Assembly: GCA_016213015.1 (NCBI GenBank)
Contig: JACRCE010000039.1
Span: forward strand, 1 to 39,157
Direction: 5' to 3'
Origin: Deltaproteobacteria bacterium
GTDB lineage: Bacteria; Desulfobacterota; GWC2-55-46
DNA: 39,157 bases
The stretch's first letter is position 1; every line of letters starts with the position of its first letter. Shown one piece after another: positions 24,437-31,188 of the stretch. Position numbers and translations under genes: made by a program. The notes under the pieces are model-generated. The model had not been told where the DNA came from and did no database searches. It saw nothing but the letters and a program-made list of their open reading frames with translations.

Positions 24437-24465
24437 TTGACAGGCACAACATGTTGTGGTCTAAT
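24437..24465 (+). promoter_or_regulatory. Predicted promoter of nrdJ
   Basis: Consensus TTGACA (24437-24442), a 17-base spacer, then TCTAAT (24460-24465), a five-of-six match to the -10. The leader to the nrdJ ATG would be about 100 bases. A perfect palindrome fills the spacer. Confidence 0.75.
24445..24458. promoter_or_regulatory. NrdR-box-like operator in the nrdJ promoter spacer
   Basis: CACAACATGTTGTG is a perfect 14-bp palindrome between -35 and -10. Against the central 14 positions of the NrdR consensus acaCwAtATaTwGtgt it matches 12, including all strongly conserved ones. NrdR represses ribonucleotide reductase genes when dATP is high. A second, weaker match (11 of 16) lies at 24478-24493, with centres 34 bp apart, a little more than the usual three helical turns. 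Confidence 0.6.
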
Positions 24466-24574
24466 TGGTGTCTGTATACATGATATAGGGTTTTCTTCAT
24501 ATAAATCAAATAGATAATCAAACGGGCGAGTCTTCGTCATTTAAGATGGGCGGCCTTAAAAGGAGAGTAAGGAT

Positions 24575-26992
24575 ATGGACGATAGCGTATATGCGCGTTT
24601 GTTGAGTGTGGCCCCGGTGGACAATATATCCGGCAGCGGTATCGCCACCGGAGGCCGGCGAGGCCCGGTTCAGATAAACGAGAACGGCAGGAGGGTTTTA
24701 GAGAAGCGGTATCTTAGAAAGGACGAGGACGGCAACCCGACAGAGACCGTTGAGCAGATGTTCGACCGGGTGGCCTCCAACATCGCCGAGGCGGACAGGA
24801 GATACGACTCAGACGCGGACATAGAGGCGCTTGCCGACGAGTTCTACGCGATGATGACATCCCTTGAGTTCATGCCCAACTCCCCGACCCTTATGAACGC
24901 GGGCAGGGACTTGCAGCAGTTGTCGGCCTGTTTCGTCCTGCCCGTCGAGGATTCGATGGAGAGCATATTCGAGGCGGTCAAGCACACGGCGCTGATCCAC
25001 AAGTCCGGCGGCGGAACCGGTTTTTCATTCTCAAGGCTTCGCCCGTCGGGCGACATCGTCGGCTCGACCTCCGGCATATCATCAGGCCCGATATCGTTCA
25101 TGACCGTGTTCGACAGCGCAACCGAGGCCATAAAGCAGGGCGGCACGAGAAGGGGCGCGAACATGGGCATACTGCGCGTAGACCACCCGGACGTCATGAA
25201 CTTCATAGTCTGCAAGGAGCAAAACGACAAGCTCAACAACTTCAACATATCGGTCAGCATCACCTCCGAGTTCATGAAGGCCGTGGAGATCGATGGCGAC
25301 TATGAGATAAAGAATCCAAGAAACGGCAGAGCCGTCGGAAAAAAGCGCGCAAGAGACGTATTCGACAAGGTCGTTGAGATGGCATGGAAGAACGGGGACC
25401 CGGGCATCATATTCATAGACAGGATGAACGCGGACAACCCGACGCCGCTTGTGGGCGAGATAGAGTCAACCAACCCGTGCGGGGAACAGCCTCTTTTGCC
25501 GTATGAGTCCTGTAACCTCGGGTCAGTCAACCTTGCGGCAATGCTTAGCCCGCTTATATCCAAGGCCAATGGAAACGGGACAGGCGCTCAGCTTGAGATA
25601 GACTGGCAAAGGCTTGACGCGACCGTCAGGAAGGCCGTGCACTTCCTTGACAACGTGATCGACATGAACCGGTATCCGATACCGCAGATCGAGAAGGTAA
25701 CGAAGTCCAACAGGAAGATCGGGCTCGGCGTCATGGGGTTCGCGGACATGCTCATCCGTCTCGGCATCCCTTACAACTCCGAGCAGGCGATAGACACGGC
25801 GGAAAAGGTCATGCGCTTCATACAGGGCAAGGGATATGAAGCCTCTCAGGAACTGGCGAAAAAACGCGGGTCTTTCCCCAACTTCAAGGGCAGCATACAC
25901 GACGGCAAAGCAATGCCCATGAGAAACGCGACGATAACGACCATTGCCCCTACGGGAACCATATCCATCATCGCCGGATGCTCTTCCGGCATAGAGCCGC
26001 TCTTTGCCCTCGCCTTCGTGAGAAACGTCATGGAGGGCACCGAGCTTCTTGAGGTCAATCCGCTCTTTGAAGAAATTGCCGCGGAGCGCGGCTTTGACAG
26101 CCCTGAGCTTATGAGGCAGGTCGCGGCCTCAGGCACGCTTCATGACATACCGGGGCTTCCCGACGACGTAAAAAGGTCGTTCGTTACGGCGCACGACATA
26201 ACCCCCCAGTGGCATATAAAGATGCAGGCCGCGTTCCAAAAGTACACGGACAACGCGGTAAGCAAGACCGTGAACTTCCCGAACGAGGCGACCGTGGAGG
26301 ACGTGGCAAAGGTCTACCTCCTTGCGTACAAGCTCGGTTGCAAGGGCGTTACCGTGTACAGGGACGGCTCAAGGGACGTGCAGGTCCTTACCAAGGGGAG
26401 CGAAAAACCGTCATGCGCCAAGGCCGACGCGGCGTCGTCGGGCGTACAGGCCGAGGTCGTTTCCGCGCCGCCCAAGCCCAAGGTAAGGGGCGATGTGACG
26501 TTCGGCATAACGCGCAAGATGAAGACCGGTTGCGGCAACCTCTACGTTACCATCAACGAGGACGAGGAGGGCAGGCCTATAGAGATATTCACTCAGATAG
26601 GCAAGGCCGGAGGGTGCGTGGCCTCCCAATGCGAGGCAATGGGCAGGATGACCTCCCTTGCCTTGAGAAGCGGCATAGATGCTCAGGAGATTGCAAAGCA
26701 GATGCGCGGCATAAGCTGTCATCTGCCGGTCGGGTACGGCGGCAGTAAGATTCTATCATGCGCCGACGCCATGGCGCAGGCAATGGACTGGTACCTTGGC
26801 TTCAAACGCAACTCAACAGGGTCTCTATCGTTCATGAAGGGCGACGTGGCCGTGCTCTCCCAGTCAAAGCTCGACTTCACGCTCGCCCCTGAGATATTCA
26901 AAAGAGGCGCATGCCCGGACTGCGGCGGCACGGTTGAACACGCCGACGGTTGCGTGGTGTGCAGAGGCTGCGGCTATACCGAGTGCGGTTAA
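24575..26992 (+). CDS. nrdJ: Adenosylcobalamin-dependent (class II) ribonucleotide reductase
   Basis: The 805-residue enzyme reduces ribonucleotides to deoxyribonucleotides using a cobalamin-generated thiyl radical. Motifs: LSACFVLPVEDS (substrate-site Cys), KSGGGTGFSFSRLRP, NPCGEQPLLPYESCNLGSVNLA given as NPCGEQPL and SCNLGS, and APTGTISIIAGCSSGIEP. A C-terminal TSCPD-type region (about 640-745) and a final zinc ribbon, CPDCGG and CRGCGYTECG, carry the Cys pairs that re-reduce the active site. GGAGAGTAAGGA lies just before the ATG. It has its own promoter with an NrdR-like operator. Being class II, it works with or without oxygen and requires B12, although no cobalamin genes are in the window. 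Confidence 0.96.
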   Translation: MDDSVYARLLSVAPVDNISGSGIATGGRRGPVQINENGRRVLEKRYLRKDEDGNPTETVEQMFDRVASNIAEADRRYDSDADIEALADEFYAMMTSLEFMPNSPTLMNAGRDLQQLSACFVLPVEDSMESIFEAVKHTALIHKSGGGTGFSFSRLRPSGDIVGSTSGISSGPISFMTVFDSATEAIKQGGTRRGANMGILRVDHPDVMNFIVCKEQNDKLNNFNISVSITSEFMKAVEIDGDYEIKNPRNGRAVGKKRARDVFDKVVEMAWKNGDPGIIFIDRMNADNPTPLVGEIESTNPCGEQPLLPYESCNLGSVNLAAMLSPLISKANGNGTGAQLEIDWQRLDATVRKAVHFLDNVIDMNRYPIPQIEKVTKSNRKIGLGVMGFADMLIRLGIPYNSEQAIDTAEKVMRFIQGKGYEASQELAKKRGSFPNFKGSIHDGKAMPMRNATITTIAPTGTISIIAGCSSGIEPLFALAFVRNVMEGTELLEVNPLFEEIAAERGFDSPELMRQVAASGTLHDIPGLPDDVKRSFVTAHDITPQWHIKMQAAFQKYTDNAVSKTVNFPNEATVEDVAKVYLLAYKLGCKGVTVYRDGSRDVQVLTKGSEKPSCAKADAASSGVQAEVVSAPPKPKVRGDVTFGITRKMKTGCGNLYVTINEDEEGRPIEIFTQIGKAGGCVASQCEAMGRMTSLALRSGIDAQEIAKQMRGISCHLPVGYGGSKILSCADAMAQAMDWYLGFKRNSTGSLSFMKGDVAVLSQSKLDFTLAPEIFKRGACPDCGGTVEHADGCVVCRGCGYTECG

Positions 26993-26993
26993 T

Positions 26994-27050
26994 ACCGTGA
27001 ACCGTGACCGTTGACCGTGTAAAGGAAAATCTTTACACGATCACGGCATT
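26994..27050. repeat. CCGTGA hairpin repeat, copy 4
   Basis: ACCGTGAACCGTGACCGT, then TGACCGTGTAAAGG, a short AAAT turn and CTTTACACGATCACGG. The CGTGTAAAG / CTTTACACG arms form a perfect 9-bp stem, extended by the CCGTGA units. It starts two bases after the nrdJ stop codon. There is no clean T run, so it is not an obvious terminator. Confidence 0.75.
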
Positions 27051-27080
27051 ACACAATATACGACCGAACCACGGGTGACA

Positions 27081-27296
27081 ATGGACATAGAGATAGAGTT
27101 GGAATGTGGGCACTGCGGAGTGAGCTTCAACGAGAGTTTTGAAGGGCTGTCCCACGGCAGGTTTTTGAAATGCCCGGTATGTTTTTCGGCCTCGCTCCTG
27201 ATCAAGGGCGAGTGCCTTGTCGAGCGAAAGATTTTGCATGACAAAGCCGGATCTTTGGTGTATAGTCAAAACATAGAATCCAAGTTTAAGCCCTGA
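27081..27296 (+). CDS. Small zinc-ribbon protein of unknown function
   Basis: The 71-residue protein has a two-knuckle zinc ribbon: CGHCGVSF (about 9-16) and KCPVCFSASLLI (about 32-43), followed by a basic and then hydrophobic tail. I do not recognise a named family. The ATG at 27081 is preferred, and a GTG at 27075 would add two residues. No strong ribosome site is seen. It sits between the repeat after nrdJ and a 137-bp inverted-repeat element. Possible roles include a regulatory or nucleic-acid-binding adaptor, but nothing in the sequence decides this. Base usage resembles the neighbours, and the reading frame looks genuine because of the paired CxxC motifs. Confidence 0.6.
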   Translation: MDIEIELECGHCGVSFNESFEGLSHGRFLKCPVCFSASLLIKGECLVERKILHDKAGSLVYSQNIESKFKP

Positions 27297-27308
27297 TAGA
27301 GAGGGTCC

Positions 27309-27446
27309 TTGCGGCAAATCGAAGCGCCGGCAGGATCTTTAAAGACGACCAAGGGTATTAAGTCCCACCGTAACAATAGTTCTTCTATATTTTTTTCTCC
27401 TGCCTTAAAGCCGCTTTAAGACGCCCGGCGCTTCGATTTGCCGCAA
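27309..27446. mobile_element. 138-bp element with 22-bp perfect terminal inverted repeats, MITE-like
   Basis: The arms at 27309-27330 and 27425-27446 are exact reverse complements (TTGCGGCAAATCGAAGCGCC plus GG on the left). Just inside, GGCAGGA (27329-27335) pairs with TCCTGCC (27398-27404). The inner part is AT-rich with a run of seven T near 27390-27396, and it has no ORF. No target-site duplication is evident. It could be a miniature element or, in RNA, a very stable long hairpin in front of glmU. Confidence 0.65.
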
Positions 27447-27448
27447 CC

Positions 27449-27467
27449 TACCTTTCTTGAAAGACCG
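27449..27467. repeat. Short dispersed motif (ACCTTTCTTGAAAGACCGG)
   Basis: This 19-base motif directly follows the inverted-repeat element. It matches the reverse complement of 2801-2818 with one base gap. Its first 15 bases match the palindrome at 821-844. Confidence 0.45.
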
Positions 27468-27508
27468 GTTATTGGCTTCTTGATGACCGCTTCCATATCG
27501 TATAACCC

Positions 27509-28906
27509 ATGAAAAACTTTGCCGCCATAGTCCTTGCCGCGGGCAAGGGCACTCGCATGAAATCCGCGTTGCCTAAGGTGCTCCACCCTGTGGCCGGCGC
27601 GCCCATGATAGATTACCCGATTTCCGCGCTTTCCTCTCTTGCGCCTGAGCGGGTCGTAGTGGTGGTTGGTTATTGCCGGGACGAGGTGCAAGGCGCGCTT
27701 GCCTCAAGGAGGGTAAGTTTCGCGGTGCAGGCATCTCAACGCGGCACGGGCCACGCCGTGCTTTGCGGCCTCAACCCGCTCGCGGGCTTCAAAGGAGACG
27801 TGCTCATCCTTTCCGGCGACGTGCCGCTTATAACCGGAGCAACGCTCAAGGCGTTTTTGAAGTTTCACAGGAGACGCGGCGCGAAGCGGCCGGTGGTCTC
27901 TCTCATCACAATGATGCTTGCAAACCCGTCCGGTTACGGCAGGGTTGTAAGGAACGAAGACGGCGCAGTGGTTGCCGTTGTCGAGGACAAGGACTGCGAC
28001 GTTGAACAGAAGAAAATAAACGAAGTCAACAGCGGCATTTATCTCGTTGACGCCGATTTTCTCTCCGCCGGCATAAAAAAGCTCGGCACGAAGAACGCCC
28101 AAGGCGAATACTATCTGCCTGATCTCATTTCAATTGCCGCGCGCTCCGGGCATGGTGTTTCCGCGCTCACGCACCTTGACCCTCAGGAGGTAATGGGCAT
28201 CAACAACCGCGTCGAGCTTGCGACCGCCAACCGCGTGATGCGGATGAGGACGCTTAATAGGCTCATGCTCTCAGGCGTCAGCGTCGTTGACCCGGAGGCA
28301 ACCTATATAGACTCGACGGTAAAGATAGGCATGGATACCGTAATACATCCCGGTGTGCATATTACCGGCAAGACCTTCATAGGCTCAAGGTGTTCAATAG
28401 AGGCGGGCGCCATGATACACGACTCTATAATCGGTGAGGCGTCAACGATAAAGGCCTACAGCGTCATCGAGTCAACAAAGGCTGGCAAGGCCGTCGTCAT
28501 TGGGCCGTTTGCGCGCCTGCGTCCCGGGGCCCGTCTTTCGGAAGGGGTACGCATAGGCAACTTCGTTGAGGTCAAAAAGAGCGTCATGGGCAAAGGCTCC
28601 AAGGCCAACCACCTGAGCTACATAGGCGACGCGGTGATAGGCTCCGGCGTGAACATCGGGGCCGGCACCATCACCTGCAACTACGACGGCGTAAGCAAGC
28701 ACCTGACGCGGATAGGAGACCGCGCCTTCATAGGGAGCGACACCCAGCTCGTTGCGCCGGTCAAGGTCGGCAAGGGCGCGTACGTCGGCTCAGGGACCAC
28801 GGTAACAAGGAACGTGCCCCCGGGCGCGCTCGTCATCACCCGCGCCGATGAGCGGGTGATCGAGGGATGGGCGGATAAGAAGATGATGAAAAAAAGCAAG
28901 GGGTAG
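27509..28906 (+). CDS. glmU: Bifunctional N-acetylglucosamine-1-phosphate uridyltransferase / glucosamine-1-phosphate acetyltransferase
   Basis: The 465-residue enzyme makes UDP-N-acetylglucosamine for peptidoglycan and lipopolysaccharide. The N-terminal pyrophosphorylase domain has LAAGKGTRMKSALPKVLHP (about 9-27), QRGTGHAV and SGDVPLI. The C-terminal left-handed beta-helix (about 255-440) has hexapeptide repeats and the acetyltransferase block GTITCNYDGVSKHLT. Full length and intact. No clear ribosome site precedes the ATG at 27509, and the family start supports it. glmS, its usual functional neighbour, follows but is separated by a hairpin repeat and a GHKL ATPase gene, about 2.3 kb in all. 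Confidence 0.97.
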   Translation: MKNFAAIVLAAGKGTRMKSALPKVLHPVAGAPMIDYPISALSSLAPERVVVVVGYCRDEVQGALASRRVSFAVQASQRGTGHAVLCGLNPLAGFKGDVLILSGDVPLITGATLKAFLKFHRRRGAKRPVVSLITMMLANPSGYGRVVRNEDGAVVAVVEDKDCDVEQKKINEVNSGIYLVDADFLSAGIKKLGTKNAQGEYYLPDLISIAARSGHGVSALTHLDPQEVMGINNRVELATANRVMRMRTLNRLMLSGVSVVDPEATYIDSTVKIGMDTVIHPGVHITGKTFIGSRCSIEAGAMIHDSIIGEASTIKAYSVIESTKAGKAVVIGPFARLRPGARLSEGVRIGNFVEVKKSVMGKGSKANHLSYIGDAVIGSGVNIGAGTITCNYDGVSKHLTRIGDRAFIGSDTQLVAPVKVGKGAYVGSGTTVTRNVPPGALVITRADERVIEGWADKKMMKKSKG

Positions 28907-28988
28907 GCGGCGAGAGAGAGATACTGAGAAGGAAACTAAAAGAAGACACTATCAGGCCGCCTCAAGCCGCGCATCTGCTTTGTTGTCT

Positions 28989-29120
28989 CCCCCGATAAAA
29001 ACATTCGGGGGGCAGGCTGTGCTCAGAACTCGACGTACATACAGAGTACGCCTCGTTCTTCGCAACTTCCCATTGCATTGTGCTTCGCACGCAATGGGAA
29101 CCCTGCCGCCTCGCATCCGC
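28989..29120. repeat. Structured leading part of composite repeat, copy 2
   Basis: A hairpin CCCCCGA (28989-28995) / TCGGGGG (29005-29011) corresponds in place to the one at 4541-4563. Further on, TTCCCATTGC (29067-29076) pairs perfectly with GCAATGGGAA (29091-29100), with GTGC-TTC-GCAC nested in the loop. The stretch ends at the flank of module B. The bases 28907-28988, after glmU, show nothing else recognisable. No ORF is convincing. Confidence 0.6.
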
Positions 29121-29123
29121 ACC

Positions 29124-29172
29124 TTTTGTAAAATCATGCCGTCGTTACGCCGGCATGATTTTATCGGCAAGG
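29124..29172. repeat. Hairpin module B' with a different stem, copy 2
   Basis: A perfect 12-bp stem, AAAATCATGCCG (29130-29141) with CGGCATGATTTT (29151-29162), sits between the same flanks as the other B modules (TTTTGTAA on the left, TTATCGGCA on the right). The stem sequence itself is unrelated to the other two. Confidence 0.7.
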
Positions 29173-29177
29173 ATTAG

Positions 29178-29240
29178 AAGATGTCTCTTTTAAGCTCGCC
29201 TTGTTGCGAGGAAGTCGGCGAGCAACCGATGAGCGGCCTT
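29178..29240. repeat. Hairpin module A of composite repeat, copy 2
   Basis: GCTCGCC (29194-29200) pairs with GGCGAGC (29217-29223). It aligns with 4682-4747, including the CAACCG and AGCGGCCT blocks after the stem. One stem pair differs from copy 1 by a compensatory change. Confidence 0.75.
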
Positions 29241-29253
29241 TGTCATTTTTGGG

Positions 29254-29298
29254 TTTTGTAATACCAATCGTCATAAAGACGATTGGTATTACCGGCAG
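29254..29298. repeat. Hairpin module B of composite repeat, copy 2
   Basis: A 15-bp perfect stem (29258-29272 with 29278-29292) has the same ATAAA loop and flanks as 4631-4675. A G-C pair of copy 1 is A-T here. It ends 33 bases before the GHKL gene start. Confidence 0.8.
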
Positions 29299-29330
29299 GG
29301 GATCTACACGAGAATGTCATTAAAAGAATA

Positions 29331-31142
29331 ATGACCATGAAGAAGCCTGAAATCAACAAGATACCCACGGTAATAGACGCCAAAAGCGCGTTGGATATGT
29401 TTGGCAAGAGTTATCGCGTTGATCATGTCAAAGGTCTTGCCGAGTGGCTAAAAAACTCAGTGGACGCTTATCGGCGAGATGGCTTTGCACAGGGAAAACA
29501 TACTCCTGATTCGGAGCAAGTCATTCTTATACGATTTCGAGACAGGACAAAAACAGAGCCTATCAGATTTGAATGTATAGATTTTTCCGGCACTACACGC
29601 GACGCTATCATAAATAATTTTATGAGGTGGTTCGACATGATGGCCGCCAAGCGGGGTTTAAAGGAGTTAAAAGTTTACGGCGGCCACGGCAATGGCGGCA
29701 AGTTTTATATGCGGCAAATGTTTGAAACAAGCCGTCTCCTTACTTACCGCGATGGCAGGTTAAGCATCTTCGGTTTTGACAAGGATAAAGACTACGGATT
29801 TCTTGAAGGGTTTGATGATATAAAGGTCGCGCCGAAAGAGGCGCTGAAATTAGCGGCAATTGATGATTTGACGCCAAGACTTCCTCCTGTCATTCAGGAG
29901 AGGATTGAGCGCGGCGATATTCGTTTTACCGTCGTAAGCGGCGCTAAACCTCAGGCGGTGGGCGCAAAAAAATACAACAATATGCTTGACAGATTGCGGG
30001 TTCACCCGCAATCACGAAATATCATTCAGACTGCGCTCGTATACGGTGTATCGGATGATGGCGCATTAAATCGGCTCGAACCAGAGGTTATAAAACCAAA
30101 AGCGGATTTTGAAGGGCCGTTCATATCAGAGATTCCTGACCGGTTGCCCTGCGGCAATGAATATGTTTTTCTTGCCAATGACAAATTTGCGAAAGGGAAA
30201 CTGACGCTCCATACCTCGGAAGAGCCGTTCGACCGCAATGGCGACAACGCCGCCCTGAACTGCATCAGTTTCAAGAGCAAGGGCATCGGAACTATCGCCG
30301 CGTATAACATATCCGACCTTGGAGGCACTCTAAGGAATCATGAAGTGATAGAGTTTATTTACGGCGAGTGCGAATGCCCTATACTCGAAGACCCTGCTTT
30401 TGACTTGGTTCAAAATGATCGGGAACATCTGGTAAAGTCCGACATCTCCGATGCCTTGCTCCGGTGGATCTGCGATAAAGTCAACGATGTGACCGATAAG
30501 ATGGTGGAGCGCTCTGAGCGTGAGCAGCAGCAGGAAGACCTTAGAAAATCATCCGAGTTTAATGATTTTCTCAATAAGTGGATGAACAAGTTTATGGATG
30601 AGGTTATGAGCGACATCTTAACCGGAACGAATCCAGGCGACGTTGGCGGTCTTGGCGAAGGAGACGGAATCGGCAAGGGCAGCGCAAACAAGACTGCGGA
30701 AAAGGGCGGTATTAGCGCCAAGGGAAGCGGGTCCGGGGATAAAAAAACGAAAGGCTTCACGCATACGCGCATATTACTTTCTAATGTAGACGACGACCCC
30801 CTGCATCCCGGAAAAACGGTTATCGGCGAACCGGAACATCCGCTTGTTTTCCAACGCGACGAGGATGAGCCAAAGAACATTTATTGGATCAATACCCGTT
30901 CTCCGGTTGCGTCCAAGATTCGCGTATTGGATAAATTAGACGATGGACACGAGAGTCCGCGTTGGAAAGAATATCTGCTTCATCGGCAAGTCGAAATATG
31001 TCTTAAACAAAGAATCAAAGAATTGATAAGACACAACGCGCAGGTGTCCGCCAAAGAAATTAATAATAAAATTGACGAAATTTACAGGAAGGTGTACAAA
31101 ACAGCGTCTGACGAACTCGACAAATATCTCTTTCAAGGATAA
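29331..31142 (+). CDS. Orphan GHKL-type ATPase (Hsp90/MORC-like fold), function unknown
   Basis: The 603-residue protein has an N-terminal GHKL ATP site. EWLKNSVDA (38-46) is the ExxxNxxDA box, IDFSG near 85 takes the place of the DxGxG box, and GGHGNGGK near 120 is the glycine lid. The middle (about 190-400) is unassigned. A Gly/Lys-rich linker (about 430-475) and a charged helical tail follow. No kinase, transducer or DNA-binding domain is recognisable. Such lone GHKL proteins occur in bacterial conflict systems, but that role is inference. The start at 29331 excludes the hairpin repeat that a longer reading would include. A second ATG at 29337 is equally possible. It is AT-richer than glmU and glmS and separates them. 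Confidence 0.75.
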   Translation: MTMKKPEINKIPTVIDAKSALDMFGKSYRVDHVKGLAEWLKNSVDAYRRDGFAQGKHTPDSEQVILIRFRDRTKTEPIRFECIDFSGTTRDAIINNFMRWFDMMAAKRGLKELKVYGGHGNGGKFYMRQMFETSRLLTYRDGRLSIFGFDKDKDYGFLEGFDDIKVAPKEALKLAAIDDLTPRLPPVIQERIERGDIRFTVVSGAKPQAVGAKKYNNMLDRLRVHPQSRNIIQTALVYGVSDDGALNRLEPEVIKPKADFEGPFISEIPDRLPCGNEYVFLANDKFAKGKLTLHTSEEPFDRNGDNAALNCISFKSKGIGTIAAYNISDLGGTLRNHEVIEFIYGECECPILEDPAFDLVQNDREHLVKSDISDALLRWICDKVNDVTDKMVERSEREQQQEDLRKSSEFNDFLNKWMNKFMDEVMSDILTGTNPGDVGGLGEGDGIGKGSANKTAEKGGISAKGSGSGDKKTKGFTHTRILLSNVDDDPLHPGKTVIGEPEHPLVFQRDEDEPKNIYWINTRSPVASKIRVLDKLDDGHESPRWKEYLLHRQVEICLKQRIKELIRHNAQVSAKEINNKIDEIYRKVYKTASDELDKYLFQG

Positions 31143-31188
31143 CTTCACTCGCTTGCGCGGGTATTTATAAAAACGAGGTCAGATAACC

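Noticed and set aside
24264-24574. Adenosylcobalamin riboswitch before nrdJ
   Set aside because: No B12-box (GCCACTG-like) or the usual conserved loops. A promoter with an NrdR-like operator explains the gap better.
29283-29330. Extended N-terminus of the GHKL protein
   Set aside because: The extension would translate the right arm of hairpin B, which is a repeat found at another, non-coding site.
28907-31188. Gene-end duplication flanking the GHKL gene
   Set aside because: The glmU end and the bases before glmS share no repeat that I can see.
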